The notes beneath the pieces are model-generated. The model saw only the letters and a list, made by a program, of their open reading frames with translations, had not been told where the DNA came from and ran no database searches. DNA of 64,000 bases, taken from positions 620,001 to 684,000 of the forward strand of contig NZ_JACOGC010000001.1 in NCBI RefSeq assembly GCF_014284195.1, read 5' to 3'. Below, piece by piece: positions 25,453-35,085 of this stretch. How positions within the stretch are numbered: position 1 is the stretch's first letter; each line of letters opens with the position of its first letter. Both the position numbers and the translations under genes were made by a program. This stretch comes from Cognatundibacterium griseum. Its GTDB lineage: Bacteria > Pseudomonadota > Gammaproteobacteria > Burkholderiales > Burkholderiaceae_D.

Positions 25453-26532
25453 ATGGAGTTTCTATTGATAGGTATTGCCCTATTTCTGTCTTTCGGCAAT
25501 GGCGCGAATGACAATTTCAAAGGCTTTGCGACCGTGTGGGGATCGGAAACCTTGAGCTACCGCTCGGCTTTAATGTTGGCAACGGTAGCCACCGTTGCAG
25601 GTAGCTTGGCTTCATTATTCCTTGCTGAAAACCTCGTGCAGCAATTTTCCGGCAAGGGTTTGCTGCCCGATGTGATCGTCAGTACACCGCATTTCATCCT
25701 GAGCATCGGTATAGGCGCGACGATCACCGTCATCATGGCCACCCGTGTTGGATTGCCGATTTCCACAACCCATGCCTTGATTGGTGGCCTGATCGGTGCA
25801 GGATTGGCATCTAACCCCAGCGAAGTGCAATTCGCGAAGCTCTGGAATACCTTTATGTTGCCGCTCTTGTTCAGTCCCATAGCGGCAGCCATGTTAGGTT
25901 TCATTGCGTACCGCTTGCTGCGTTTGCAACCTACTACCAACGACTGCGCTTGTGTTCTGCCTGCGGAACTAATCTTGGTGTCAGAGTCAGGCGTCGCCAC
26001 GCTGCAATTCAGCGCACCACGGCTGGTCATTAACAACGATAAAGCATGCAACATGCAAATGCGGGCTGGTGCTCGCTTTTCCATCACGCATTTGTTGGAT
26101 CAGCTCCACATTCTTTCAGCCGGCTTGATCTGTTTTGCACGCGGCGTCAACGACACACCAAAACTGGCTGCTCTGCTGATCGCAGCGCATCTGCTCGACG
26201 TTCGCGTGTCGATCATGTTGATTGCCATCGTGATGGCGCTGGGCGGCTTGATGTTCGCCAGACACGTCGCCGAAACGATGAGTCAACGCGTAACACGGAT
26301 GGAACACACGCAAGGTGTGGTCGCAAATCTGATCACTGCCGCACTTGTACTGAGCGCCAGCAAACTGGGCTTGCCTGTCTCTACTACTCACGTATCAGTA
26401 GGTTCGATCGCAGGTGTTGGCGCGGGATCCCAATCATTGAATTGGAACACATTACGCAATATCCTGTGGTCATGGGTTGCGACCTTGCCAATGGCCGCAG
26501 GCATTGCGTGGATTGCTCTGAAATTAATTTAA
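25453..26532 (+). CDS. PiT-family inorganic phosphate transporter
   Basis: A 359-residue membrane protein with duplicated PiT signatures: Gly-Asn-Gly-Ala-Asn-Asp-Asn-Phe-Lys-Gly near the N-terminus and Phe-Ala-Arg-Gly-Val-Asn-Asp-Thr-Pro-Lys near residue 230, each with a matching Pro-(Ile/Val)-Ser-Thr-Thr-His motif. PiT carriers move metal-phosphate with protons or sodium. AAGGAG precedes the ATG. Behind arsM the gene may help maintain phosphate supply when arsenate competes, or simply be local cargo. PiT carriers also admit arsenate, so its benefit is not obvious. Confidence 0.9.
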   Translation: MEFLLIGIALFLSFGNGANDNFKGFATVWGSETLSYRSALMLATVATVAGSLASLFLAENLVQQFSGKGLLPDVIVSTPHFILSIGIGATITVIMATRVGLPISTTHALIGGLIGAGLASNPSEVQFAKLWNTFMLPLLFSPIAAAMLGFIAYRLLRLQPTTNDCACVLPAELILVSESGVATLQFSAPRLVINNDKACNMQMRAGARFSITHLLDQLHILSAGLICFARGVNDTPKLAALLIAAHLLDVRVSIMLIAIVMALGGLMFARHVAETMSQRVTRMEHTQGVVANLITAALVLSASKLGLPVSTTHVSVGSIAGVGAGSQSLNWNTLRNILWSWVATLPMAAGIAWIALKLI

Positions 26533-26597
26533 ATGGCCACGTCATGATTACCAATGCGTGTCACCTGTGTCATCTTATCAATTGACTGGAGGAGTAT

Positions 26598-26888
26598 ATG
26601 CCTAAAGCCATCTGGAACGGCGTCGTTATTGCGGAAGCATCGGACAGTGCCGTTGAAATCGTCGAAGGAAATGTTTATTTCCCGTTAGTAGCCGTGCATC
26701 AGGAATACCTGCAATCAAGCGATAAAGTCACACAATGCCACTGGAAAGGTTCGGCAAGTTATTTCAACATAGTCGTCAACGGCCAAACAAACGGGGATGC
26801 CGCATGGACGTACCGCCGACCACTGGATGCGGCCAAACAGATTGCGAACTACATCGCATTCTGGCGTGGCGTCAAGATTGAAAATTGA
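26598..26888 (+). CDS. DUF427 domain protein
   Basis: A 96-residue single-domain protein of the DUF427 family, with the characteristic Ala-Ile-Trp-Asn-Gly-Val-Val-Ile-Ala-Glu start, Glu-Gly-Asn-Val-Tyr-Phe-Pro, Cys-x-Trp-Lys-Gly-x-Ala-x-Tyr and the C-terminal Ala-Trp-Thr-Tyr-x3-Pro. Structures of the family form a small beta barrel; biochemical function is unknown. GGAGGAG precedes the ATG. It lies 65 bases behind the PiT gene. Confidence 0.88.
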   Translation: MPKAIWNGVVIAEASDSAVEIVEGNVYFPLVAVHQEYLQSSDKVTQCHWKGSASYFNIVVNGQTNGDAAWTYRRPLDAAKQIANYIAFWRGVKIEN

Positions 26889-27012
26889 TTGCACTCATCA
26901 CATCGTTTGCATGATTTTGATCTGCTGCAATGAAAATCGATCCGGGCGACGCGAGCATGTCGTTAGAATCGTGTTTTGCTGACGATTGCTTAACGAAATG
27001 AAGGAGCATCGC

Positions 27013-27270
27013 ATGGGTCAATGGCATGGTTGGGATTAGGCATATGGCCCAGGAAGATTGATGAGCTTTGGAATGTTGCTGGTATGAATTGTGCCAACTG
27101 GTTTGATTGTTGCGGTTGTGATGTTGGTCGATCGCAGGAACTTAGTGCCAGCGCAATCGGATTGACTGATCAACATTCTGGAGAAAACTTACGCGCGCGG
27201 GGAAATCAGTCGCGATGATTTTCTCGCCAAACGCAATGACCTATATGGAAAAAGCGAAACATCGTCATAA
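27013..27270 (+). pseudogene. SHOCT-domain small membrane protein with three in-frame stops
   Basis: AAGGAG lies ahead of an ATG at 27013. An 85-codon frame to the TAA at 27268 reads as a Trp/Gly-rich N-terminus, a membrane helix (Val-Pro-Thr-Gly-Leu-Ile-Val-Ala-Val-Val-Met-Leu-Val) and a clear SHOCT domain (Ile-Leu-Glu-Lys-Thr-Tyr-Ala-Arg-Gly-Glu-Ile-Ser-Arg-Asp-Asp-Phe). The frame is broken by TAG at 27037 and TGA at 27085 and 27163. At each of them a TGG tryptophan would fit and would need one G-to-A change. The frame is otherwise intact with no indels. Normal translation would stop after eight codons. Confidence 0.7.
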
Positions 27271-27510
27271 TCGCAATCAATGGTTTTACCTGAGTGGCCG
27301 TGTCTGGGTATACCTCCGGTCGACTCATCAACAAACGATGAGTGGCACGATGACCAATTGCGCCAATGGTGCAAATCCTGCATCGATCCTGGGCAGTAAC
27401 GGCATTCATTTCGAATACGACCAATTTCCTTGATACAGGTTGACGCGCTTGCTAAACAGAGTGTAGATGACTGTAATAACAACTCATATTATGCCGACTT
27501 TTGTTCTATT

Positions 27511-27709
27511 TCAGTTGGTCGGTTTGCCTGATGGTAAGGAAAAAATCAATGCGATCGTTCCGATCATCATGTCGCCCACAGTGTAGTGCACGACCACAAA
27601 AGCGATCGACTCCCAGTCGTACTTCCATTCACAGTGTATAAAGTAGTCACTGGACAAATATCTGCTAAATATGAATCGACCAGGCTTCCGGGTATGCGTA
27701 CCAGTTCAT
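27511..27709 (-). pseudogene. Possible remnant of a small membrane protein gene
   Basis: On the minus strand, the last 40 codons before the TGA at 27511 look coding: Trp-Lys-Tyr-Asp-Trp-Glu-Ser-Ile-Ala-Phe, then a helix-like Asp-Met-Met-Ile-Gly-Thr-Ile-Ala-Leu-Ile-Phe. An ATG at 27709 starts a plausible N-terminus (Asn-Trp-Tyr-Ala-Tyr-Pro-Glu-Ala-Trp) in another frame that stops after about 14 codons. Together this could be one membrane-protein gene split by a frameshift. Family not recognised; the evidence is coding appearance only. Confidence 0.3.
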
Positions 27710-27716
27710 GATGATC

Positions 27717-28412
27717 TTATGCCGCTAGTGCAGGAATGATGATGAAGTAGGCATTGAGCATATAGAGGCCGGATGCGACCAGCAAAATCCCGCCGATAAT
27801 TTCAAATATCGCGTGAAATTTTCTCATTCCGGACAGGCTTTCCAGCCAACCGACGGCAATTGCGCCAAGCAAGATCGGAATCGCGCGGCCCAAAGCGAAG
27901 GCCAGCAGCAGTGCTACGCCGAAAACGGGTGAGCCGATGCCGGCTGCGATACCGAGCAATACTAGCAACGCCGGTGTGCAAAACGGGCAGATCGCTACAG
28001 AGAATGGGACGCCCAATGCTAAGGCACCCCATGCTCCTGTAACTGGTTTAGCTCGTAACTTCAACGCCGGTAGTGGAAGATGCAACCATCCCGGCCAAAT
28101 CAGACCCAGTCCAATCAGGAGCGGGCCAAGTACTACGCCCCATGTACGACCAAGCAAGTGTTGCACCCAGCCGCCGCCTAGACTGGCTGCCACACCCAAA
28201 GCGACGTGGGTCAAGATCATGCTAAGGACAAAGAGACCTCCATAGAGAGTCGCTTGGCGTGGACTGTGCGATTTCGTCACGTAGGCGAGCGAAACTGGTA
28301 TAGCAGCTAATGCGACCGGATTGAAGCTGAATACAAAGCCTGTCACGAATCCGACCCACAATGCCCCGAAGCTGGCGTGAGCCACCGTCTGACGCAGTGC
28401 TTCGGCATCCAT
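27717..28412 (-). CDS. CcdA/DsbD-like membrane protein of the metal-redox island
   Basis: A 231-residue membrane protein with about six helices. Cysteines occur in the motif Ala-Ile-Cys-Pro-Phe-Cys-Thr-Pro-Ala (about residue 142-150), flanked by prolines as in DsbD/CcdA. The N-terminal counterpart, Phe-Ser-Phe-Asn-Pro-Val, lacks the usual cysteine, so the electron path is not the standard one. It is the third gene of the merR-type regulator operon and starts inside the stop of the thioredoxin gene (TGATG). A transmembrane thiol or metal-handling role is likely; the exact substrate is open. Confidence 0.75.
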   Translation of the reverse strand: MDAEALRQTVAHASFGALWVGFVTGFVFSFNPVALAAIPVSLAYVTKSHSPRQATLYGGLFVLSMILTHVALGVAASLGGGWVQHLLGRTWGVVLGPLLIGLGLIWPGWLHLPLPALKLRAKPVTGAWGALALGVPFSVAICPFCTPALLVLLGIAAGIGSPVFGVALLLAFALGRAIPILLGAIAVGWLESLSGMRKFHAIFEIIGGILLVASGLYMLNAYFIIIPALAA

Positions 28413-28678
28413 CAGCAAGACTCCAGATTGGTTAGCATGATACGGAATTGCTCAGGGGTAGGCAGCGATGAAAACTTCAATTCGCCATTTACAGCAATGG
28501 CAGGCATGCTCAGTACGCCGAGCGAGAGCGCGTAATCGAATTCTTTAAGCACGTTGACCTCGCGCCAAACGACCTCGTTGTTACCGAACACGGCGGTTGC
28601 AATGGCACGGAGCTGCTGTTGCGCGGCTACGCATTTGCCGCATCCCGGCGCGGCAATGAGTTCAATTTTGATGCTCAT
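28412..28678 (-). CDS. Small thioredoxin-like protein, Cys-Gly-Lys-Cys type
   Basis: An 88-residue thioredoxin-fold protein beginning Met-Ser-Ile-Lys-Ile-Glu-Leu. The active site is Ala-Pro-Gly-Cys-Gly-Lys-Cys (residues about 9-15) and the cis-proline is in Ser-Met-Pro-Ala-Ile-Ala-Val-Asn-Gly. It belongs to the short redox or metal-binding thioredoxins found next to CcdA-like genes. The start codon overlaps the regulator's stop (ATGA) and its own stop overlaps the next start, so regulator, thioredoxin and membrane protein are one operon. Confidence 0.83.
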   Translation of the reverse strand: MSIKIELIAAPGCGKCVAAQQQLRAIATAVFGNNEVVWREVNVLKEFDYALSLGVLSMPAIAVNGELKFSSLPTPEQFRIMLTNLESC

Positions 28679-29091
28679 CGGGCCGCCTCGGCGAGACTGT
28701 TTTCTAGCGCCGCCAGGATGGGGCATTCATCGGTCGCGGTCTCGCCGCCGGTGCAGCGCTCGATTAGTTCATCGATTGCGTGTGACATAGTTTGTAGGAC
28801 CTGGAGCTTGTGTGCTATACGCAGCTTTTTTTCGATAGCTACGCTGCGCACGTCCTCGCAGCAGGCACTATCGGTCTGCTTCAACGTTAGAAGCTCGTGA
28901 ATGTCTGACAGCGTGAACCCGCAGTGCTGTGCCGTTTTGATAAAGCGAATGCGGCGCACGGCTTCATCGTCATATAGACGGTAGCCTGCATCGGTTTTCG
29001 ATGCAGGCTTGATCAGATTTTCTTTTTCGTAGTAGCGCAGCGTATCGGGACTAACTCCCGCCAGTACGGCTACCTTACCAATAGTATACAT
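28675..29091 (-). CDS. MerR-family metal-responsive regulator, ZntR-like
   Basis: A 138-residue MerR-family activator. Residues 1-70 are the winged helix-turn-helix ([16 protein letters not shown]), followed by the dimer helix. Cysteines at 77, 78, 113 and 123 fall at the positions of the divalent-metal ligands of ZntR, and the C-terminus Cys-Pro-Ile-Leu-Ala-Ala-Leu-Glu is ZntR-like. It does not match the mercury-type MerR encoded at 35.8 kb. The ATG at 29091 follows a good long-spacer promoter, so it is probably autoregulated and activates the two similar promoters at 31.4 and 31.85 kb. Confidence 0.88.
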   Translation of the reverse strand: MYTIGKVAVLAGVSPDTLRYYEKENLIKPASKTDAGYRLYDDEAVRRIRFIKTAQHCGFTLSDIHELLTLKQTDSACCEDVRSVAIEKKLRIAHKLQVLQTMSHAIDELIERCTGGETATDECPILAALENSLAEAAR

Positions 29092-29115
29092 GGCATCCTC
29101 CAAATCGTAAGTATC

Positions 29116-29147
29116 AGAATAAACCTTAGAGTAGGCACCATGGTCAA
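29116..29147 (-). promoter_or_regulatory. MerR-type promoter for the regulator-thioredoxin-CcdA operon
   Basis: On the minus strand: -35 TTGACC (29142-29147), -10 TATTCT (29116-29121), separated by 20 bases, the extended spacing of MerR-activated promoters. An imperfect dyad (ACCATGG...CTAAGGT) fills the spacer. The -35 element contains the stop codon of the NHL gene upstream. It is the first of three similar promoters in this island. Confidence 0.7.
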
Positions 29148-30127
29148 GCGTTTCTTGAAATCCACTTCTCGATTCGGTTATTGGCGAAATCAACCACAAA
29201 TATCGTCCCGTTGCCTGCTACGGCAATGGTGATGGCATGATCAAACTGCCCTGGTCCGCTGCCTTTGCCACCGAAGTTTGTCAGGAAGGTTCCGTCGGCC
29301 CTGAATTTCTGAAATCGATGATTATAGAAATCAGCAGCGAAGATATCGCCTTGTGGCCCGACGGCGATGCCGGTGACGACTTTGAACCAGCCATTGAATG
29401 AACCGGGAATGCCCATGGCGAAAGGGCCACCCCATTTCTTGATCGGCTTTCCCTCAGTATCGAAAACCTGGACGCGATTGGCGTAGCCGTCCGCGACGTA
29501 GAGCGCGCCATTTTTATCGAGCGCGACATCAGTCGGATAGATAAATGCACCAGCGGTGTGTCCCTTTTCACCGGTGATACCCCATTGACGCACAAAAACA
29601 CCATTTGCTTTAAGCTGTTCCACGCGGTGATTGTAGAAGTCTGGGACATACAAGTCGCCGTTGGGTGCCACCGCTACACCACCTGGTCCATTAAACTCGC
29701 CTGGACCACTACCTGATTTTCCAATGATCCGCTTCGGAGCGCCATCGAGCCCGAATACCTGAATCCGGTCGTTGAAGTACTCGGCGACGTAAAGCTCGCC
29801 GTTGTGGATTGTGAGATTCATGGGGCGGCCGAGCTGACCGACACCTTTGCCTGGCGTTCCGAACTGACGTTTGAAATGGCCGTCGAGGTCGAAGACCTGG
29901 ATACGGCTGTTGCGCGAGTCGGAAACAAACACTTCGTCGCCGGAGACAGCGATCCCGGTCGGATCATTCAATTGTCCTGGCGCGCTGCCTTTCTCGCCCC
30001 ACGCAGCCACAAAGGTGTAAGGTGGCTCCTTGGCCGACGGTACGAAGGCCAGCCAACTAACAGTGAGTAGTGCTATCAGTGCGATTACGATATTTTTAGC
30101 CCACTTGGCTATTGCTTGAAGTTGCAT
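29144..30127 (-). CDS. NHL-repeat beta-propeller protein, membrane anchored
   Basis: A 327-residue protein with an N-terminal hydrophobic helix (about residues 12-30) and then six or so NHL repeats. These are seen as repeated units such as [18 protein letters not shown] and Ala-Asp-Phe-Tyr-Asn-His-Arg. The fold is a beta propeller, as in peptidylglycine alpha-amidating lyase-like proteins, most likely on the periplasmic side. It is the last gene of the HMA-porin-NHL set, nine bases after the porin-like gene. Role unknown; it may scaffold or sense. Confidence 0.8.
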   Translation of the reverse strand: MQLQAIAKWAKNIVIALIALLTVSWLAFVPSAKEPPYTFVAAWGEKGSAPGQLNDPTGIAVSGDEVFVSDSRNSRIQVFDLDGHFKRQFGTPGKGVGQLGRPMNLTIHNGELYVAEYFNDRIQVFGLDGAPKRIIGKSGSGPGEFNGPGGVAVAPNGDLYVPDFYNHRVEQLKANGVFVRQWGITGEKGHTAGAFIYPTDVALDKNGALYVADGYANRVQVFDTEGKPIKKWGGPFAMGIPGSFNGWFKVVTGIAVGPQGDIFAADFYNHRFQKFRADGTFLTNFGGKGSGPGQFDHAITIAVAGNGTIFVVDFANNRIEKWISRNA

Positions 30128-30136
30128 AGTTTGGCC

Positions 30137-31030
30137 TCAGAAGTTAATTCGGAAGCCAGTGGTAAAAACGTAATCGTTCTTCAGTGTCGTACCGTGAAGA
30201 TGCTGGCTGACGGGTATCTGAACGCCGGCCTCGACGATCCATTTCTGGCTGACATATTGCAATCCGGGCGTTATGAACAGGGTGGTCCCCCCCGAATTCG
30301 GATCCTCAGCTCCACCGCTGCGATCCTTTGCGGAATGCACGAGATTGGCCTCGAGCACACCATAGAGAAAAGCGGGAACGCCAGCGCCCAGGTTATGTGG
30401 CCATATCCGGTACTGAAGTGAGGAGTCAAGGCTAGCAACATTACCAGCCTGAAAACCGTTGGCTTCCCGGCTGGCCTTGTAGTTCACCTGACTGTCGATC
30501 TGAAAATCCAGCTTCTGATAGGTGAGCACAATGCCACCGAGCACATCCCATGAGCCGGAGCCGGGCTGGAGGGGAGGCGGCAGGCGTCCCATGCCGTCGT
30601 GGGCATGATCTTCCCCGGTGGGCGCCTTGATGCCCAGGAAAGGCGCAACGCGCAATGTTTGCCCGGGAGCGTTGTATTCGTAGGCGGTGTAACGACCCAG
30701 TAAGGTCAGATCGCCAAAACCACTCTGGCTTCGCGAAATGTCCTGCCCCCCCATTCGCACGTCGAGCCGTTTGTCGAAGTAAGGCAGCATGCCGAACAGT
30801 GCGAAATCCCGGGTTACGCCATAGCCCAGCACCGACACCAAGCCTATTGCTTCCATGTTGCGCCCAACTGACGTCGAGTCGTCGACGTTCTTCATGAAGA
30901 CGAACTGTTCGCGTAGCAGGTAGCCGCCCTCGTGCACCGGCAGCGCCGTGTTGAAGGTGATCGGCGCGCTCCATGCGGTTCCAGCCGCTAGACAAAAGGT
31001 CGCGAACCCTGTCTTCAGCACGGCCTTCAT
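30137..31030 (-). CDS. Outer-membrane transporter-like beta-barrel protein
   Basis: A 297-residue protein with a signal peptide cut near Ala-Trp-Ser-Ala (about residue 20-21), then alternating amphipathic strands and a C-terminal Phe (Arg-Ile-Asn-Phe), all typical of outer-membrane barrels. It resembles the 'transporter / MetA-pathway of phenol degradation' family of putative channels. The start overlaps the HMA gene's stop (ATGA) and the NHL gene follows after nine bases, so the three are co-expressed. The substrate is unknown; metal or metal-thiol passage is only suggested by the neighbours. Confidence 0.72.
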   Translation of the reverse strand: MKAVLKTGFATFCLAAGTAWSAPITFNTALPVHEGGYLLREQFVFMKNVDDSTSVGRNMEAIGLVSVLGYGVTRDFALFGMLPYFDKRLDVRMGGQDISRSQSGFGDLTLLGRYTAYEYNAPGQTLRVAPFLGIKAPTGEDHAHDGMGRLPPPLQPGSGSWDVLGGIVLTYQKLDFQIDSQVNYKASREANGFQAGNVASLDSSLQYRIWPHNLGAGVPAFLYGVLEANLVHSAKDRSGGAEDPNSGGTTLFITPGLQYVSQKWIVEAGVQIPVSQHLHGTTLKNDYVFTTGFRINF

Positions 31031-31356
31031 TTCGTCTGTGCCGCTGGGGCGGATTGAACCGGTTCGAGTCTGCGCAGGCTGAAACCGGCAGCTTTTATCG
31101 CCTGTTTGGCTGTGGTCTCACTAAGTGGTGTGCCGTCCTTCATAGTGACGGTCACGATGCCTTCCTTGATGTTGGTTTCGAGGCTCTGGACGCCATCTAC
31201 CTCACCAAGTTTCTTTTCCAGGCCATAGGCACAAAACGGACAGGACAGGCCGTCTACGTGTAACCGGTACAAGGGTGGTGCAGCCAGTACGCCGGTTGCC
31301 ATCAGTGCGAGGGCCATTGTGAGAAACATACGCTGTGTTAATGTTCTGAAATTCAT
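31027..31356 (-). CDS. Periplasmic heavy-metal-associated (HMA) protein
   Basis: A 109-residue protein with a signal peptide (cut near Val-Leu-Ala-Ala at about residue 26) followed by a single HMA domain: Leu-His-Val-Asp-Gly-Leu-Ser-Cys-Pro-Phe-Cys-Ala-Tyr-Gly-Leu-Glu. The motif is Cys-x2-Cys with Pro-Phe, different from the Cys-Ala-Ala-Cys of MerP encoded 4 kb away. It should bind a soft metal ion in the periplasm. First gene of the operon driven by the promoter at 31399-31430. Confidence 0.83.
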   Translation of the reverse strand: MNFRTLTQRMFLTMALALMATGVLAAPPLYRLHVDGLSCPFCAYGLEKKLGEVDGVQSLETNIKEGIVTVTMKDGTPLSETTAKQAIKAAGFSLRRLEPVQSAPAAQTK

Positions 31357-31398
31357 AGCATTTCCTGTCATTTAAAGTCAATAGGTATATAAATGAGA

Positions 31399-31430
31399 AT
31401 GATAGACCTTGAAGTAAGTGCCAAGGTCAA
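31399..31430 (-). promoter_or_regulatory. MerR-type promoter for the HMA-porin-NHL operon
   Basis: Minus strand: -35 TTGACC (31425-31430), -10 TATCAT (31399-31404), 20-base spacer. The spacer and flanks hold a perfect 7-base inverted repeat GACCTTG...CAAGGTC (31405-31411, 31422-31428). Strong match in layout and sequence to the promoters at 29116 and 31845. Confidence 0.8.
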
Positions 31431-31464
31431 GTGCTTATTCAAAGAAATTGCTGGTGCGCGGCAT

Positions 31465-31492
31465 CCAGGGAGCGGCGGGAGCCCCTCCCTGG
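31465..31492 (-). terminator. Stem-loop after the third thioredoxin gene
   Basis: Perfect 8-base inverted repeat CCAGGGAG/CTCCCTGG with a 12-base loop, eleven bases beyond the thioredoxin stop. There is no immediate T-run on the minus strand, so termination is likely but not certain; it also insulates the promoter just downstream. Confidence 0.45.
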
Positions 31493-31502
31493 GCCATGCT
31501 GC

Positions 31503-31766
31503 CTAGGCTTGACCGAGGCCTGCAGCGCGAAGCGCCTGCTTCTCGATACCTACATTCGAACAACACGATGCCAACTGTCCATTGATGGCGACAGCCGGCA
31601 CCGAGTACACACCCATATCACGCGCGCGTTTCGCGATATTGATGTCGTTCATGTCGAGGATCGAAATTTCGCACGAACTGCATGCGAGGCGATTGACTAG
31701 TTCGATGGCGGTCTGGCAGGCGGGACAGCCTGCGCTAAACACTTCGACTTTACGTTTGGTAGTCAT
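31503..31766 (-). CDS. Small thioredoxin-like protein, Cys-Pro-Ala-Cys type
   Basis: An 87-residue thioredoxin-fold protein with active site Ala-Gly-Cys-Pro-Ala-Cys at about residues 12-17, extra cysteines (Cys-Ser-Ser-Cys near 29-32, Cys-Cys near 70) and the cis-proline Ser-Val-Pro-Ala-Val-Ala-Ile-Asn-Gly. Six cysteines in 87 residues suggest metal binding or multi-step thiol exchange. The ATG at 31766 follows a GGAG-containing leader. It has its own MerR-type promoter at 31845-31876 and is a single-gene unit of the same island as the thioredoxin at 28.5 kb. Confidence 0.82.
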   Translation of the reverse strand: MTTKRKVEVFSAGCPACQTAIELVNRLACSSCEISILDMNDINIAKRARDMGVYSVPAVAINGQLASCCSNVGIEKQALRAAGLGQA

Positions 31767-31844
31767 GATATTTCTCCAAGTTAATGAGATAACGGTGCGC
31801 GAGGGCAAGCGACCATAAGAAGCCTATCTATCCCGCGTATCATT

Positions 31845-31876
31845 ACGATAGACCTTGGTCGCCACTCCAAAGTCAA
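31845..31876 (-). promoter_or_regulatory. MerR-type promoter for the Cys-rich thioredoxin
   Basis: Minus strand: -35 TTGACT (31871-31876), -10 TATCGT (31845-31850), 20-base spacer with near-perfect dyad GACCTTGG...CCAAAGTC. It shares the TTGAC...TGG...AAGGT...TAT arrangement with the promoters at 29116 and 31399, so one regulator probably serves all three. Confidence 0.78.
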
Positions 31877-32016
31877 GCGTTAATTGGGACTGCGTGACTT
31901 CGCTGCAGCGAAGTAACCAAATTTCAAGTATGGCTCGGTTTGGTTTCTGCCTTACCACTGCAATGACCGGGTTAGCCTATCGGCTCGTTGATCGCCTTGT
32001 TGCCATCGGAAAATTG

Positions 32017-32886
32017 CTATCTTGATCCTGCTTCAGCCTTGGCACGTGCCTGAAAGCGTACATAGCAATCAAGTCCGCAGAAATGCTCGACGTATTCGGT
32101 CCCTTCCGGGGTGAAGGCAGCATCGAGAGGAATTTCTTTGCAGCACACGCAGCAACTGGTGATCGGTTCATCGACGTTCATGGCGGTTTTCGTCCATTGC
32201 TTGACGAAGGCGACGAATGCCGTCACCGGCATTGGTTTGGCGAACAGGAAACCTTGTCCTGAGTCGCAGTCTACCTGTCGCAACAGATCAAGACTCGCCG
32301 ATGTTTCCGCGCCCTCGGCCACTACTTCCATGCCCAGCACATGCGCAAGCTGAATTACGTTGTGTACGATGGTCTGGCCGCGGTGGTCATTGGCGAGTCC
32401 GGCGATGAACGACTGGTCGATCTTGAGCGTGGTAATGGGGCAGCATTTCAGGTGTTGCAGGCAAGAATAGCCGATGCCGAAGTCGTCGGCGACGAAGCGT
32501 ACACCGATCCGACGCAAGGCTTCCAGGGCGGGGAAGATCGTCGGATCGCCGAACGCGACCGATTCAGTCAGATCAATTTCAAGATGCTCAGCGGCCAACG
32601 CTTCGTGCCGACGTTCGACTAACTGGCGCAGCACGCCAAGCTGCGCGACCGCCTGATCTCCGTCCGCCGCACCCAGCGCCCGGCACAGCCGCGCCAGCGC
32701 ATCCAGGCCGATACCCGCCTCGAAGGCGGCCCACACAAAGCACAGCCGTTGAAAGGCGGCGTCATCAAACAGGCCGTAGCCGCCCATGGTGCAAGCAACC
32801 GGTCGCAGCAATCCACGCAGCTGGTAGTCGCGCACGATATATACGCTCACCCCGGCCAGGACATTGTGTAAGCGTTCATCGAACAC
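32017..32886 (-). CDS. MerD-EAL-DUF3330 fusion left by a deletion (probably decayed)
   Basis: The 289-codon frame joins two genes. Residues about 13-93 match MerD (Val-Arg-Asp-Tyr-x-[10 protein letters not shown]). From about residue 97 it is the second half of the EAL protein that follows merE in Tn21/Tn501-type operons (Asp-Asp-Phe-Gly-Ile-Gly-Tyr-Ser). The end is the DUF3330 zinc module (Cys-Cys-Val-Cys-Cys-Lys-Glu-Ile-Pro). merE and the EAL N-terminus are gone. The native merD ATG lies out of frame: a small deletion in the DNA-binding helix shifts the frame and gives a stop within ten codons. The long frame opens only at a GTG inside the ribosome-binding region. Neither MerD nor phosphodiesterase activity is expected. 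Confidence 0.75.
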   Translation of the reverse strand: MFDERLHNVLAGVSVYIVRDYQLRGLLRPVACTMGGYGLFDDAAFQRLCFVWAAFEAGIGLDALARLCRALGAADGDQAVAQLGVLRQLVERRHEALAAEHLEIDLTESVAFGDPTIFPALEALRRIGVRFVADDFGIGYSCLQHLKCCPITTLKIDQSFIAGLANDHRGQTIVHNVIQLAHVLGMEVVAEGAETSASLDLLRQVDCDSGQGFLFAKPMPVTAFVAFVKQWTKTAMNVDEPITSCCVCCKEIPLDAAFTPEGTEYVEHFCGLDCYVRFQARAKAEAGSR

Positions 32887-32896
32887 CTCCTTTTCT

Positions 32897-34791
<1,895 letters not shown>

Positions 34792-34793
34792 GA

Positions 34794-35072
34794 TCAGTTC
34801 TTGAGTGTGGATGGATAGCCGGCGTTGCCGGTTGCCTTCATCAGTGCCTGGACGCTGGTCTTGGCGTCGTTAAAGGTCACCTTGGCTTCACGCTTGTCAA
34901 AAATCACGTCGGCCTTGCTCACGCCGTCGACCTTGGAGAGCGCCGCCTTGACCGTGAACGGACAGGCGGCACAGGTCATGCCCGGCACTGACAGGGTAAC
35001 GGTCTTCGTGGCCGCCCAGGCTGGTGCGGCGATGAGTGTGGCAAATGCGAACAACGCTAACAGTTTTTTCAT
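34794..35072 (-). CDS. merP: Periplasmic mercury-binding protein MerP
   Basis: A 92-residue protein with a signal peptide (to about Ala-Trp-Ala at residue 20) and an HMA domain carrying Gly-Met-Thr-Cys-Ala-Ala-Cys-Pro-Phe at residues 31-39. It scavenges Hg(II) in the periplasm and hands it to MerT/MerF. The ATG at 35072 is set by the signal peptide; the longer frame upstream overlaps merT and is not real. It lies 13 bases behind merT. Confidence 0.96.
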   Translation of the reverse strand: MKKLLALFAFATLIAAPAWAATKTVTLSVPGMTCAACPFTVKAALSKVDGVSKADVIFDKREAKVTFNDAKTSVQALMKATGNAGYPSTLKN

Positions 35073-35085
35073 GATGAGCTCCGGG

